DNA of 64,000 nt from Meghimatium bilineatum (lineage: Eukaryota > Mollusca > Gastropoda > Stylommatophora > Philomycidae). The first letter of the stretch is position 1. Each line of letters starts with the position of its first letter. Under the pieces are notes generated by a model. That model saw only the letters and a list, made by a program, of their open reading frames with translations. It was not told the DNA's origin and made no database searches. Both the position numbers and the translations under genes were made by a program. The stretch is taken from the NCBI GenBank assembly GCA_034231615.1, contig CM067317.1, positions 17,684,264 to 17,748,263 on the forward strand, read 5' to 3'. This document shows, one piece after another, positions 13,070 through 26,292 of this stretch.

Positions 13070-13132
13070 AGAGAATGAGAGGGAGAGTGAGAGAGACAGA
13101 GAGATAGACAGAGCGCGAGAAAGAGAGAGTGA
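13070..13132. repeat. Imperfect (GA)n tract
   Basis: GA-rich purine run with scattered interruptions. Confidence 0.6.
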
Positions 13133-13321
13133 ATCAAAGTTGCGTTCTAGTATTGAATCAAGAGAAGTTTGAGCATAAGAGATGTTTGAAATGCAATGTC
13201 ATTTCAAATAAAAACCTTAAAACTGTTTAAATATTAAAAGAAATTTGACTTTTTATGGTAATCTGTCACTACCGTTGTTTAATAGATAGTCCGAACATAG
13301 GCATTTATCAAAATATAGATG

Positions 13322-13406
13322 AAGTGTGCGCATAAGTGTGTACATAAGTGTGTACACAAGTGTGTACATAAGTGTGTACATAAGTGTGTACATAAGTGTG
13401 TACATC
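13322..13406. repeat. 12-bp minisatellite, ~7 units
   Basis: GTGTGTACATAA repeated about seven times (one unit with ACA for ATA). Confidence 0.9.
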
Positions 13407-13439
13407 TCCTCTGTCTATGTGCCTTCAGCGTTAAATAAG

Positions 13440-13650
13440 GTACATATAACAGGAACGACAGATCCCCAGTTCGAGAAATCTAATACTACTGTGTCTTGTA
13501 TGTTGTTGAGAACTATTGTTATATCATCTTTGATTATTGTTCTTCGAAGAATTTATTTTGGTCTTCCACTTTTTCTTTTGCCATCTAGTACCCATTTTAA
13601 TGTTTGTAGTGGCATTTTGTTTTAAATAATTCGAAGTACATCTCCAGGTG
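13440..13650 (-). pseudogene. LINE ORF2 C-terminal tail
   Basis: The minus strand reads GDVLRII, NKMPLQTLKWVLDGKRKSG then RPK, RRTIIKDDI, with in-frame stops after LRII and after GRPK. This is the 'VLRM...ALxWxPxGKRKRGRPxxxWRRT' end of a non-LTR retrotransposon ORF2, similar to but distinct from the tail at 9.7 kb. About 60 residues remain. Confidence 0.65.
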
Positions 13651-15160
13651 TATATTAATGCCTTTCTATCAATCTATCACGTGTTCCAGTGTGGTAAGAT
13701 GTTGCATAGCGAATTCAATTTTGTTGATAGAATGTTCACGACCTGGTCAGATACACCCAGTTTACAACTCGATTAGAATCCATGATCACCTCGTACTTGG
13801 AAAATCGTTGACTTGTTTGTCAATATCCCCAGGAATTTCAAGCAATTTTCATTTACCGACTATGTGTATCGGGATGGTTTCTGTCATACCCAGGAAACGT
13901 CACATTAATTAAATGCTTACTGACGAAGACTTACAGAATCAGAGGAAGTGTGTCGAGTAACTGCAAGTGATGCTTTCAGTTTTCATTCATTTACCAAACG
14001 TATCTTCTATGACTAAAATTGTAGTGTCATTGGTGATTCATCTGATTTCACCCAACAGATTTCATCTTCCTCTCATCTACTTTCCCTGCCATTTTATAAT
14101 TCATAGTTTCCCTAGTGATTTTATCGAGCCAATTCTACAAATACTACTTCTTATTTCTATATACTGCAGACCAAAACCTTTAGCTCTGTGACTCTTTCAA
14201 TTTATATTGTTTCTCAAACTCCAATTTCCCTAGTGTAATATTTTCCCACCTCTTTTCTCCACCTTAAACTGACTAAACATATATAGATATAATATTTGAT
14301 GTTTTTCCAAATGTAACTTCTTTTTTTTATGGAACATTTTCTCTAATGTCTTCATTCCTGCTTTTTCAATTCTCATGTCGATGCCTCATTCTGCAGTTAT
14401 TCCCACTGATCATAGTGCGATCTACAACCTTGTTACCACTCTTTTACATTACCATTTCAATTTATCAGCGTCTGCCTGTTTATTATTGCAGCCTCTCTAT
14501 CTCTCGAATTTCCCTAAGGTGACTCTCAGTTATTCATCTAACCCTGAATTCATCGAAATGTAAACTACTTTCAGACGTATCTAGATAAACCACATGGCGT
14601 ATATGTTAGACTATAATTGACACCATTGCACAGACGCAAGTACTGATACTTTTACTCGATCATAGATAATGCACATACTTGATTTATGACAATTTCCACG
14701 AGAACTGGTAATACCTATCACTGCTAGATATATAGTTTAAATATTGCTTGCTTGTTGTAGATTGACTACTTGTTGATTAGGCTTAGGTAAGGTTAAACCT
14801 CAGAGAATATCCTGATATCATATGTTGATCAACGCTGTTATTATCAGATGATTCAAATATTTCGCTAAGAAAGAGAAGGCAAAAACTGTGCAATATAGTG
14901 TCACCGTTTGTTTGAAATATATTTCAATAGTTAAGTTTATAAAATGGGACTGCCTTAATGAACTAAAATTTCCCCACACTTACTGCCCCATTGCTTCTAT
15001 TAATGAAAACGATAAGTTTAAGTAATGGCCAAACTCCAATACATTTCCGCGCATCCTTATACGTTTTTGTTGGAGTAGATAATAGCCATCTATCGCAGAC
15101 GATCACGACAACAGATTCAGACGTATGTTGTTGCATTTCTCTGGTGTGTGCTGAGGATAT
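13651..15160. other. No gene seen
   Basis: About 1.5 kb, pyrimidine-rich on the plus strand between 13.95 and 14.5 kb. That composition often marks old minus-strand retroelement sequence, but no motif survives to prove it. Confidence 0.35.
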
Positions 15161-15164
15161 TGAT

Positions 15165-15340
15165 TAAGAATATTTTTTAAAGTTCTAGTTAGATATTGAA
15201 TAAAAATCAAGAAAGTCTCAGTCAAATGTTGATTCAGAATCAAAGAAGTCCCAGTCATATATATAAGAATCAAGAAAATTCCAGTCAGATGTTGAATAAG
15301 AATTAAAATGTTAGTCAAAATCTGACATAGAATTGGTTCC
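15165..15340. repeat. Degenerate ~35-bp minisatellite
   Basis: About five diverged units carrying AATCAAGAAA, then GTC(C/T)CAGTCA and TGTTGA. The minus strand is open through it only because stops are rare in the unit. Confidence 0.6.
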
Positions 15341-15548
15341 AATATTTAAACATTTAGTACATGTATGGTCTGAATATTGGGAATATGTGTCTGTTTTCAT
15401 CTGTCTTTTTTGGGCATCATATTTTCTCCGTACATGAGCGATGTGATGCTACTCAGCGATTACAGTTCATTTCCCTGGCATTGCCGTGCACTCTGTGTGT
15501 GTGTTTGTTTGTTAGTTTGTGTTTTATATCATTTAATTTTCAACAAGG

Positions 15549-16345
15549 TAGGAGTTCCGCCGGGGAGTGTGATCTACTTTGTGCTACCATTCAATTTACG
15601 CCATATATGCCTAGCACATACGATTTCGGCATGCTTTTATTTCAGGTGGTCTTCACTAACCTGTGACAGCCTTCCTATATGTCGTCAGGCATCGTTGTGT
15701 ATTGACTCCACGGCGTGACCCACCGTGCCCTTGGACTTTACAGGCCCATACATGTCCCTGGTTTGCAGTCTTCATAGAGTCGGTAATCAGGTAGTTAGCA
15801 ATGGGTGGAGTATGTTTCGCACGAGGATTTTCGTTGCTTTTGAACTTGTCTCACGTAATTAGACGCATTCTCACTGTGTCCATTGGTACTGAACTTTTTC
15901 TCAACTGTGCTCATGATTCGGTAAAGGAAGCGCTCTACAGTTAAGGTTGGGCCCATGTTTGCTCGCTTTCCTAGCCGAGGTATCAATCACCGACATCGTG
16001 AACACCACGTGCAAGTCTGAGTCCCTACACATATAACTAGGAGCTTTTGCTGTTTCTTTTCCACGAGCTATTCTTTTAGAAAACAACAAGAAGCTTGTTC
16101 TTGAGCTGAACAATACCTTTGTTACGACTTCCGGAATTCCATATAACATTCTCACCATTCTAATTGCATATATAGTTGCCCTCTAGCGTGGTCATACATT
16201 CTCTTTGTGATCAATATATTAACACCTTGCATTTCTGTGGACCATGTGCACTATTTTCGGTTGTAGGTGATGTGCGTCTTTCTTGCAGTCAATTCTCGTT
16301 CCATCTGCAGCCTCCACATCCATAAAAGTGTTGGTCAGAAACACA
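15549..16345 (-). repeat. Repeat C, copy 1 (dispersed repeat of unknown class)
   Basis: Collinear blocks are shared with 30597-31700: TTCCGCCGGGGAGTGTGA, CCTAGCACAT, CACTAACCTGTGACAGC, GTAATTAGACG, a GGTAAAGGAAGCGCTC module ending in TTGGGCCC, CACCGACATCGTGAAC, and a final GTCAGAA...AGCCGCT block near 16333-16356. The orientation is set by the GAA-rich end of the second copy. It has one internal module where copy 2 has three. No conserved protein is apparent, although the minus strand is open in places (15901-16158). It could be a large non-autonomous retroposon or a LINE UTR. Confidence 0.65.
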
Positions 16346-16364
16346 TCACTAGCCGCTAACGAGG

Positions 16365-16428
16365 TACCTATTGATCCCACATTGAGTGATTATTAGTACC
16401 TATTGATCCCACATTGAGTGATTATTAG
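16365..16428. repeat. 32-bp perfect tandem duplication
   Basis: A 32-base unit starting TACCTATTGATCCCACATTG occurs twice in direct contact at 16365 and 16397 without a mismatch. Confidence 0.95.
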
Positions 16429-18281
16429 TGACAGATTTTCAGGATGTTACGTCGACTTTAAGACTTTAATTGACACCAAGGAGACTCTCTAACGAAACTG
16501 TGAGATGGTCCTTGAGGAGTTTCCTTTGTCCACAGGACATTATGTCCCTCTTAAAGAGCATACATCAGTTGTTTGGGATGCATTTGCCAAGAATGCGCAT
16601 AGAATACCCGGCCAATCTCAATTGAACATTCTTCAGATCTGTATGGTTATTTATGTTATATGACACTAGTGGAAGAAGATAAACTGTTGTAGATGAACTT
16701 GAAGGTAATACGAAATATGCGGGGAAGTATAAGACGAAGTACACCAAAAAATGACAGATACCGCGAGAGAAGAGCTCACGTTCTGTCTGTGGCTATCTCT
16801 TTTAACTACGACTGCAAAGAATATATCACAGATTACGTCAAATCGTAAGTCCCCCGAACAATGATCTTCAAGAACCTTAACAATTAAAAAACAGGATTTC
16901 ACAACCGCATTCAGAACACACACCAAAAAAAAATCAACAACTCGTCACCACAATGCAAATGGGTTGATCATTTTCCAATAACTCTTATAATAAAACGCAA
17001 AATCACTTTAGGTCCCTTATCATTAACATTAATTATAGTTAACTAAAGGTAATTGCAGCCGTTGCTCGTGTGAAAATTTGAAAAATATTTAATTACTAAA
17101 CGTGTAAATCGCAAAATGATAATGCATGTAAATTGTCAATATAAAAAGATGTTAAGAGTTGATAAGAACCATACATTTGATAGAAAAGAACAGACCAGAA
17201 TTATTCTACTAATACATCGATGACTTTGTTTTGTTTAAGTTTCTACACAGTGAAAAACAAACCCACCTTCTCTAGATCGAACTAAAAAAATTCGTAGTAA
17301 CAAAGACTTCAAATGCCGAACGCGTAACGAACATAGTTATTGCGGATAGATAGCAAAGTGCGAAAAGTAATTTTATATAAATCCTTTTGCACTCTCATTA
17401 CACTCATTATTGACGATTGATGTATTTGATTTTAAGAACATAAAGGCATATGTGAAAGTTTTCTGTCATCGCATCATGGAAAAAGTATAAATGCCATTTT
17501 CAGAAATGCAGGGATAAAGAATAGTGAACCTGTTAAAACAGCGTTTTCATCGAGAATGACTTGGGATACAACATTATTATTTCTAGACCTATTTTTTGAT
17601 TTGTTTATTTAAGCTTCGTACATTGGTCAGAGGTACAAGTTTAACCAATCATATTAATGGGCATATTTATCGGACTACAGGACAGTGATCATCACCTTTT
17701 ACGATTTTTCACGACCATCAACTTTTTGATCTAATTTATAACCGTGCCAAATTGTATATCTGCAACACTATATATCTGCAACACTGAATATCAGGTCTAA
17801 AATTTGGTTTACATTATTATTCATTTTTAAAACAATGTAAATGGTATATATAAAACAGGAATGTTGACATCACGTTTTCTTGACCATCCCTACATTAAAC
17901 ATTTTAACATGTCACAGATTTTTAGAACACTCTTCCCTCCACATCTCCAAATTGTTGACGTACTTTATGGACACCCCTCCCCAAAGACCAGCCATCATAC
18001 AGTAGCAAATCTCTTGTTGATGTCATACCAATATAATAAATTGTTACATTTGTGAACAGTAATATTACATCATCCATACAATTACATCTGTATCCCATGT
18101 GTGAGCAGGATTATATTCAATACATTGTACTCGACTGATCGTTGCAGTCTTCGGGATGTGACATATAGTTCTGGTGATCCTCCCACCAAGTACATAAAAG
18201 AATATAAAAGAGCAAGATATCTCGTATTTTCTGAGGGTTGAACCAAACAAACATGGGGTATTTGAATACATCCGTTTTCAT
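16429..18281. other. No gene seen
   Basis: About 1.85 kb of AT-rich DNA with no recognisable ORF family. The word CTATATATCTGCAACACT is duplicated near 17756-17785. A short AT run lies at 18282-18301. Confidence 0.4.
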
Positions 18282-18605
18282 ATATATATATATATATATA
18301 CCTCCCTTATTTCCGGTATTGTATCGATTGGTTCGGTGTTATGATTGGTTTAAATGTGCCAGGTTTCAATAACAGTGTACGAAAAATGCATTTTATTTCT
18401 AGTGTATGTGTTTCTGTTGTCATGTTCACACATCACACAAATTATGTATGTATGCTGCCAGCAGGTCTATTGTGTTGCACCCGTACGAACCTGACGGATA
18501 ATGGGTCATATTATTATAACACACGCAATGAATGTGAAGCATGTCAGGTAAACAGAAAGTCTTAAAGTGAGCTGGCGGCTACACGGATACTGTTTTTTGG
18601 AAAGA

Positions 18606-18891
18606 ATTCTTCTTCTTCTTCTTCTGCGTTCGTTCTCAAACTCATGCAGATTGGCAGGATGTAGTCCGGAGAACGGAATGCGTTGTGCCATGATTTACAT
18701 CATTGCTGCGATATCTGCGCCTTTCAGCCTGACACACCCATATTCAGAATGGCTTTGTGTCACTGACCCTATATGAGATGAGACTGTCAACTCCATTCCA
18801 TAACCTCATTAGTCGCCTTTTACGACACGCGTTGAAGGTAAAGAGTGTTTCTATTCTTTGCTCCCCTTTCGGGCCCGGCAACACACGGGCG
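18606..18891 (-). repeat. SINE-A, full-length, minus strand
   Basis: Read on the minus strand it starts CGCCCGTGTGTTGCCGGGCC, passes GTCGTAAAAGGCGACTAATG, ATAGGGTCAGTGACAC, GGCGCAGATATCGCAGCAAT and CGCATTCCGTTCTCCGGACT, and ends GAACGAACGC followed by six GAA units. It aligns end to end with 62517-62789. I do not recognise the head as a clear tRNA gene. The SINE call rests on length, multiple copies, defined ends and the simple-repeat tail. Confidence 0.8.
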
Positions 18892-19096
18892 TTTGAATAG
18901 AATGATGAGTATTAATTGGATAGCTAATATAACTAATGTAGAAATCCTTAGAGACGATGGAGTAAACAAGACACTATATAGCTAAAATTAGAAGCAGGTA
19001 GTAGCAACTTTTATTCGATGACAATCTAGAACATATTAGAATATTTAGTAACTACCGAGAAGAACAAAGAGGAAGAGATGGCGAAAAAACAAAGAG

Positions 19097-19475
19097 AAGG
19101 ATGGTTTGTCATCGTGCTACAAGAGAATGTAACCAACTGAACGTATTAACAAGGATGGGTTGTCCTCGTGCTACAAGAGAATGTAACCAACTGAACGTAT
19201 TAACAAGGATGGGTTGTCCTCGTGCTACAAGAGAATGTAACCAACTGAACGTATTAACAAGGATGGTTGTCCTCGTGCTACAAGAGAATGTAACCAACTG
19301 AACGTATTAACAAGGATGGGTTGTCATCGTGCTACAAGAGAATGTAACCAACTTGAACGTATTAACAAGGATGGGTTGTCATCGTGCTACAAGAGAATGT
19401 AACCAACTGAACGTATTAACAAGGATGGGTTGTCATCGTGCTACAAGAGAATGTAACCAACTGAACGTATTAACA
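19097..19475. repeat. 54-bp minisatellite, 7 units
   Basis: Seven near-identical units with ATGGGTTGTCATCGTGCTAC at the start and CTGAACGTATTAACAAGG at the end. Starts are at about 19101, 19155, 19209, 19263, 19316, 19371 and 19425. Single-base indels in units 4 and 5 break the frame, which argues against coding. Confidence 0.95.
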
Positions 19476-20700
19476 ACATCAGAGACTGAAACTTGTGGAG
19501 AAACATGATTGATATGCACTCGGAATGACACGTCATTGATTGATCGATTGAATCCATATATTTAAATCAACGATCCTGTTGTATATAGAGTGTGCTGTAG
19601 TCATTTCTCCCTATATCAAAAACATATCTATAAAAATAAATAATAATAATTGAATTGGTTACTAAAATCAGATGTAGACTAAATCCATTATCTGAAGCAT
19701 TCCAATTCATCCAAACCATTTCAACCATTCATCACTTATCGACTAGACTATACATCATTGTCTGATGTTATTACAAGTCACAATCATCTACCACAAACGT
19801 TACATATTGTTTCTCTCCTCGTAGGTAAGATTGTATAACAAAATTACATTGGAAGATTTCCAAATGGAGATGATGCCAAAAAAGTAATGGCTATATAAGA
19901 TTAATGTCTATGTAAAACACTAGAAATATCGTTGACTTATTGAACAGAAACAAGGATTAGAAGAGATAAGTGTCATCAACATATTAATACGTCAATTGCA
20001 TTTGTTTCAAATCATGAACACGTATTGCCGGGGTTGATTTTGTTCAAAGACTCAAAATGATCACATGAGTAGAGCCATGACCGTCTGTTATATGAGGAAA
20101 ACTGTCTCATTGGAAATCCACCAATCTTCTTATTTACTATCGCCGTGTTTTTCATTGGTCGTTATCATTATACAATGGTGACAACCAATGAAAATCAAGG
20201 AACTAGTCAAATGAGTCATTAAGAATAATGCATGTCCAATTAATCATTTTGTTTTATACTGTATACGGTCATCACAAAGCACATGTTTACAACATTTGCT
20301 CAAGTAAACACCTCATTCTATACCTGTAAAGAAAAAAACAGCCTCCCAGAAATGTTTTTTTTTTAAATAAAAAAGGGGATTTTTAAAGAGGAAAAAAATA
20401 AAATTTAATACGAGGGATGAAATTGTAACTCGTTAGCAAGCTTCACAATTACGATTGAAGTCGTGTTAATGTTCACTTTATCTAAGCATTGAATATTTTT
20501 TTATGTTTTAATTTTCAAATGAAGAAGCGTTTAAATTCCGCAATCACAGAGATATTTTGAAAGTAAGGGAGACTGGAATGAAAATTGCTTAAAAATCAAT
20601 ATTTTTAAGATTTACTATTTCAGCTGGCGATTTCATAGAAACCCCATTCTCGATCACGTTTATGGTTGCAACCCATCGGGTTGGAAACCCGTTTTATGGA
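19476..20700. other. No gene seen; left flank of assembly gap
   Basis: About 1.2 kb of AT-rich DNA with homopolymer runs near 20330-20400. No ORF, RNA gene or dispersed repeat recognised. Confidence 0.4.
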
Positions 20701-20800
20701 NNNNNNNNNNNNNNNNNNNNNNNNNNNNNNNNNNNNNNNNNNNNNNNNNNNNNNNNNNNNNNNNNNNNNNNNNNNNNNNNNNNNNNNNNNNNNNNNNNNN
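20701..20800. other. Assembly gap (100 N)
   Basis: Exactly 100 N, the usual placeholder for a scaffold join of unknown length. Features must not be bridged across it. Confidence 0.99.
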
Positions 20801-21359
20801 AGTAAAAGGGAATACACTTAAACAATTTCATTTTATAGACCCCAGATTTAAAACGAAATGTTCTACATATTGTAGTTTACAGTTTCAGCCGGCGATCGCA
20901 CCTGGTAATATCGTTTGTGATCCTTTTGACTTCGATCAATGGTCTTGGAATCATTGACTTAATATGATGATACATGATGTTGAAATAATCCCATTGCTAA
21001 GTATAGGTACCTCTTGACAGAGTATATCCTTACTGAAAAAGAACAAGTCCTCCTAAATTAAGTAACTAAGGTGACACCTGCACTTCTATAAAATTTGTGG
21101 TTTCAAGGCATGATTATGTTGGGATTGGGGGGGGGGGGGGTTATGGGTGCTTGTTCAGTCCCCGAATTGATGCATTCCAGTGCAGCAGTATCCCAGTAGC
21201 GTCCAGTCCTGCAAGATGTATGGCATACGCTTCTAGGCAAACTAGTTCATCACTATTCTGTCAGTTCTGTTGTCCTATCTTAACAAGGGTTCAAAAGTCG
21301 CCACAGCATTGATTTTACTGTTCTTGGTTTCCTATATGCATTTCGTCACTCTCAAGGAA
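20801..21359. other. No gene seen; poly-G run
   Basis: A run of 14 G at 21127-21140 is the only notable element. It is a likely sequencing-error site. Confidence 0.4.
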
Positions 21360-21512
21360 GCGGCAAACCGACTGTCGAGAGTAGCACTCGTAGAACTCCG
21401 TAGTGTGACGCGATAATCCACAGGGATCTCCGAAAAATTCACCCTGTAAACAAAACGACACGAGCCGAATTCAAACTCTTTACTTCTTGAACACAAGGCG
21501 AATAGCTTAACC
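21360..21512 (-). repeat. tRNA-derived SINE head (third type)
   Basis: On the minus strand, GACTGGTTAAGCTATTCGCC, then TTGTGTTCAAGAAGTAAAG, then GAGTTTGAATTCGGCTCGTG resembles a tRNA-like head with A-box and B-box (GTTTGAATTC against GGTTCGAATCC). A possible body continues to about 21360. It starts immediately after the GAT-rich 3' tail of the neighbouring LINE fragment. No second copy is seen in the window. Confidence 0.45.
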
Positions 21513-21990
21513 AGTCATCATCAGCATCAAGTGCCGTGCCGAATTTCATTGGTGATCATATTTCTGCATGTATATCGATCTCTCATATATGGCATCATCT
21601 CTGTTGCTGTCGTCAATCGAAGCCACTTAGTCAAATTGTCAAATATTTTTTCTCTAGGTCTTCCACTTGATCTTTTCTATTCTGTCTTTTCTGTTGTCAC
21701 TATATTCACAATACCTCTTCTTCTCATTATGCCCAAAAAATGTTGACTGTCTTTTTCTTATATTATCAATAATGCATATTTTCACATTCATCCTTCTAAG
21801 ACATTCTTCATTGTTAATCTTTGCTTTCCAAGGAATGTGTAACATTCTTTTAATAAATTACATTCCCGCTGCCCCCAATGATTTTTGTGATGTCTTATTT
21901 ATTATACATGCTTCACTTCCATACAGAAGCATAGGTTCAATGTAGCATTTGAGAACACGTTTTCTAGTATCCATCGATATGGACTTGATG
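21513..21990 (-). pseudogene. LINE RT/ORF2 3' fragment
   Basis: Minus-strand frames give LKCYIEPMLLYGSEA, then RMLHIPWKAKINNEECLRRM, NIRKRQSTFFGHNEKK, and DRKDRIEKIKWK in pieces. This is the post-RT segment of a LINE ORF2 (YGSEAW, RRMLRIPW, LxYFGHIxR). Frame changes and stops are present, and the 3' end carries a GATGCTGATGATGAC tail. It is a different family from the 23.6 and 29.0 kb fragments. Confidence 0.65.
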
Positions 21991-22337
21991 CATAGGATAT
22001 TTTTCGTTTTATGGAATGCTGCTTAACCAGTACCTTTAATAAATCCCCGAGACTACCTATTTTTGGTAATGGTATACATAACATTCCCCACAACTTGGGA
22101 GTCACAAAGAGGACAAATGTACACCGTCCATGACCAGACGACAGAACACAATAGTAAGAAAGCCGAGACATTGCATGTAGATATAACGTTTTCCTAGGTA
22201 CAGGTTGCCAGCTGATATCTAACTTTCCTTAGTCGTGTCCTATAGCATGCCCGGAAAGAAGAGAATGACACTATTCTCTGCACCATGAACTAGACGTCCG
22301 TGCCTCCGTTGCCACGCGGACATGCATACATATATTA

Positions 22338-22917
<580 letters not shown>

Positions 22918-23529
22918 GCTAGAATGGGCCAAACATTATAGGTTTAGGGCTAGGCATAAAAAATATACAAAGATGATGGATAGACAGACAAACATATAAA
23001 AACGGATAATGATAAGAGAGAACTAGAAAAAAGAGAATGGTAAAAACGCTACAAATATTCCCTATGAGAGTAATATGATCTCTGTGAATGAAATGGTAAT
23101 TGATCCGTGTGGGAAATATAAAATATTTCTACAGCCATCAGAATAATTTCTCATGGAATGAAAAAAAAAAGAATTGTGACGGTAAATACTCGTACAGGGA
23201 AATAGAAATAAAAGTATTATTGATTGAAACATATATACTAATTTTAATGAAGGATTTATAATTTAAGTATTTTTAAATGTATGAGTAAAGAAGAGCAGGA
23301 GAGGATCAAAATCATATTTCATCGTCTGTAAAGCATACTCGGAAGAGCTACGGAACCATCACAGAAAGCTAGGGAAGAGGAACGCAATAATTCACTATAA
23401 TTTGTATTAAATAGTAAACTGTTAAACTCATTTAATGACATGAACTACAAAGACTAATAGATCAAGTCGATAAATCATGTAAGGTATATATACTGAATAT
23501 AAATATTTTTTTTAAAAACCATGATAATC

Positions 23530-24165
23530 AGAAAAATCACAGAAGAACAGGAGCTAAGCATAAAATATATGGATGTAAACTACAGGTAGAACACTATCAA
23601 TACTGTTTCATGGACACATAATCACAAATAACGGCAGATGTGAAAAACAGTTAAAAGGAGAACGGAATGGTTAAAAGTACCTTCAATGACATGACGAAAA
23701 TATTAACACCTAAACAAATTACAAACAAATCACAAATGAGAATCATAAAATGTTACATTTATTCCATATTAATGTATAGCTTAGAAACATGGACACTAAA
23801 CACACAATTAGAAGACATAATTGATGATTTTGAGATGTGGATTTATAGAAGAATATATACATCATGGAAAGAGAAGAAAACAAATATAGAGGTTCTAACA
23901 CCACTTAATGTGAAGTATTATTAAGAAAAATAAAGATCAGACAAATAAAATATTTCGGACACATTAAAAGACATGACAACTTGTTGATGACCTTGCATGA
24001 GGGTAAAGTCGAAGAGAAGCAAGCACGAGGCAGGCTGAGATGCAATTGAGAGAGTAACATCATAAGATGGACAACTTACAATCTAGCAGAGTGCACCACC
24101 AAGAGAAGAGGCAGGGGATGTTTATGGTATTTTCAGTCAACCTTCGTTACGGAGACGGCACCTGA
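23530..24165 (+). pseudogene. LINE ORF2 3' fragment, same family as 29.0-29.6 kb
   Basis: Pieces include YQYCFMDT..ITNNGRCEK, MVKSTFNDMTKILTPKQITN, MRIIKCYIYSILMYSLETW then TLNTQLEDIIDDFEMWIYRR, and later the FGHIKRH and ARGRLRCN regions in other frames. It closes with CCTTCGTTACGGAGACGGCA, matching the minus-strand fragment at 29028-29632. Several frameshifts and stops make it older than its partner. The catalytic RT core is absent. Confidence 0.75.
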
Positions 24166-24274
24166 CACTTGGTGATATTGATGAACTCACTTAATACATA
24201 TTTTAATAGGATTTGTATCCATTTGTGTTTCTACATCAACATGCGCAAGCAATATAAGGAAAGCCAATGTCATT

Positions 24275-24276
<2 letters not shown>

Positions 24277-24357
<81 letters not shown>
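24277..24357. repeat. (AT)n microsatellite
   Basis: About 40 uninterrupted AT units. Confidence 0.95.
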
Positions 24358-24358
<1 letters not shown>

Positions 24359-24879
24359 CACATTCTTTCCTGAATGCAGTCTTGCGTAGGGCTGTTCTGA
24401 CATCCGGAAACTGTTGTAGACAACCGTCCTCTGATAGTGTCATACTTAAACATTATGATGTGTCTGTTGTCCTTCGTCATGGTCGACATCTGCCATCTGC
24501 TACCTTCAACCATTTCCACACATTCCAACAATTATTACTCTTTTCATACATCGTCTTATGCACATCCTTATTTTATGAAAAAATATACTTACCAAACATG
24601 TATCAAGCTATATATATATACGTTTTTTGAAAATATCATATATGCGGTATGGAAATAATTGGCCAATTTTCCTAATAATCATCACATGTCCATCGAATTA
24701 TCCAAGTATATGTTGAACTTACGCTTAACATCCGCATGATGACGGTCTGAATATCTGATCTACCATTATGAAACCGTAAAATCTAATTAGATAACACGCC
24801 ATATAATGATGCTTTTCTTTTGTAGATCCTATAAAGTGTTCCATATCTGCACGTACGTTTCCCTGTGGAGCACAACATT

Positions 24880-25027
24880 AAGAAATCCAAGCATTGTGGA
24901 ACCAGATTAACTTCCCAGCATTGCACACGACGTGGGGGAACCAGATGAACTATCCAGCTGCATTGTGAAGGACGTTGGGAAGCCAAATAAACGTCCTAGC
25001 ATTGCACAGCACGCTGGGTAACCAGAT
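24880..25027. repeat. ~42-bp minisatellite, left part
   Basis: Three to four diverged units with GGAACCAGATGAACT and CAGCATTGCACACGACG. The array is cut at GGGTAACCAGAT, where the LINE at 25028-27850 is inserted. The same 12 bases restart on the far side. Confidence 0.7.
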
Positions 25028-25059
25028 TCTTCTTCTTCTTTCGTTCACTTGAAACATGT

Positions 25060-25551
25060 CTATATCTGTAATTCTGTCTCTTGAATAAAACTCGCTGTCT
25101 TTTGTAGTTCATACAGTGTCCCATAGATCTTTGAATCCAGTGTTGTTTCCTCTGGCCAATATGTCTGCCTCAACGTTTTATGCTGAGAACACTCTTGAAG
25201 TATATGTTTGGCACTCTGTGCTGCATGTACACATGGCTGTGTTGCAATCTTGAACTTTGTATACATGTGACTGCGGAGTCGGTTGTGTCCTGTTCTGAGA
25301 CGTAAAATTATAACTTGTTCTGATCTGTTCATAATGTGATAGTCATCTGGTGTTGGTTTTTGTGGCTTTCTTATTGATTTGATCATCTGTTTTTTCTGAT
25401 GGTAGCTGATTGGTATATCTGGTTGGTCTTCGGCAGCACCTTCCTTAGCCAGTTGGTCTGCTTTTTCATTTCCTGGTATTCCACAGTGAGAGTGTATCCA
25501 CTTCATGGTTACCCTATAGTGGTACGACAATTCGCTAAGTAGTTTTTTCAA
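25060..25551 (-). pseudogene. RNase H domain of the 25-28 kb LINE
   Basis: An open frame of 163 residues carries the RNase H signature WIHSHCGIPGNEKADQLAKE near its start and an HILQECSQH segment typical of the C-terminal region that follows RNase H in these elements. The N-terminal half of the domain, with VFLTDARSVLQALQ, lies upstream at about 25560-25650 in another frame, so a frameshift splits the domain. In the intact element RNase H would remove RNA from the cDNA hybrid. Confidence 0.8.
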
Positions 25552-26292
25552 GTCTGTTAGTTTAATTTTCCAGACTGGAGAGCTTGAAGCACTGACCTTG
25601 CATCTGTCAGGAATACCACAGGCTGTAGGTCAGAGTTGGAGTTCAGCGGTCTTTTAGTTATCACACTAATTGCATGGATTTCTGCATCATAGTTATTGCA
25701 TAATTTTTCTGTCGGTGTTCTGATTGTATCTCTAGGATTGTGTAGATATTATATATATACACCTGCACCTCAATTCCTCACATCATTCTGTGCTTACCCA
25801 TCTGTGTATACTCTGACCCATAGATCTTGTGGATATTCCTCATCCAGGAAAATGAGGGTGACTGTCCTTCGCTGCACACTGTTCTGTTCGTCCTCGCTTA
25901 GTATTCCTTTCACATGGGTCTGAATGTATATTGACATTCCATGCCTTTTTACTCCACGGGGTTTGTTCTGGTACAGACCTTAAGGGGCTGTAAACTTCAG
26001 GTAGGTCTGTAAGTTGTCTACGGAGTCGTTTAGCTTGATGGATAAAGCTGCTTCTTTTCAGTCGCCCCATTGCTAGATTTTGGAATCGTTCCTTCATTGG
26101 ATGACTTGGCATACACTGAAACGTTTATGCTTGAATTAGTACTTTTGTGTCTCTGCGTTCACCAAGTGTTTGCATTCTTCCCATTGTATGCACCTCTGCT
26201 ATGGGTGTTGATTTCATTGCTCCCAACATTATTCTAAGTGCCTGGTTTTGCACTTTATCTAGATCTTGTAATGTTGTGTTTGATGCAGGACA

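Noticed and set aside
15361-15718. Overlapping 101- and 113-residue ORFs (+) with cysteine-rich text
   Set aside because: They run into the repeat C block from unique sequence and are open in two frames at once, typical of non-coding pyrimidine-rich DNA.
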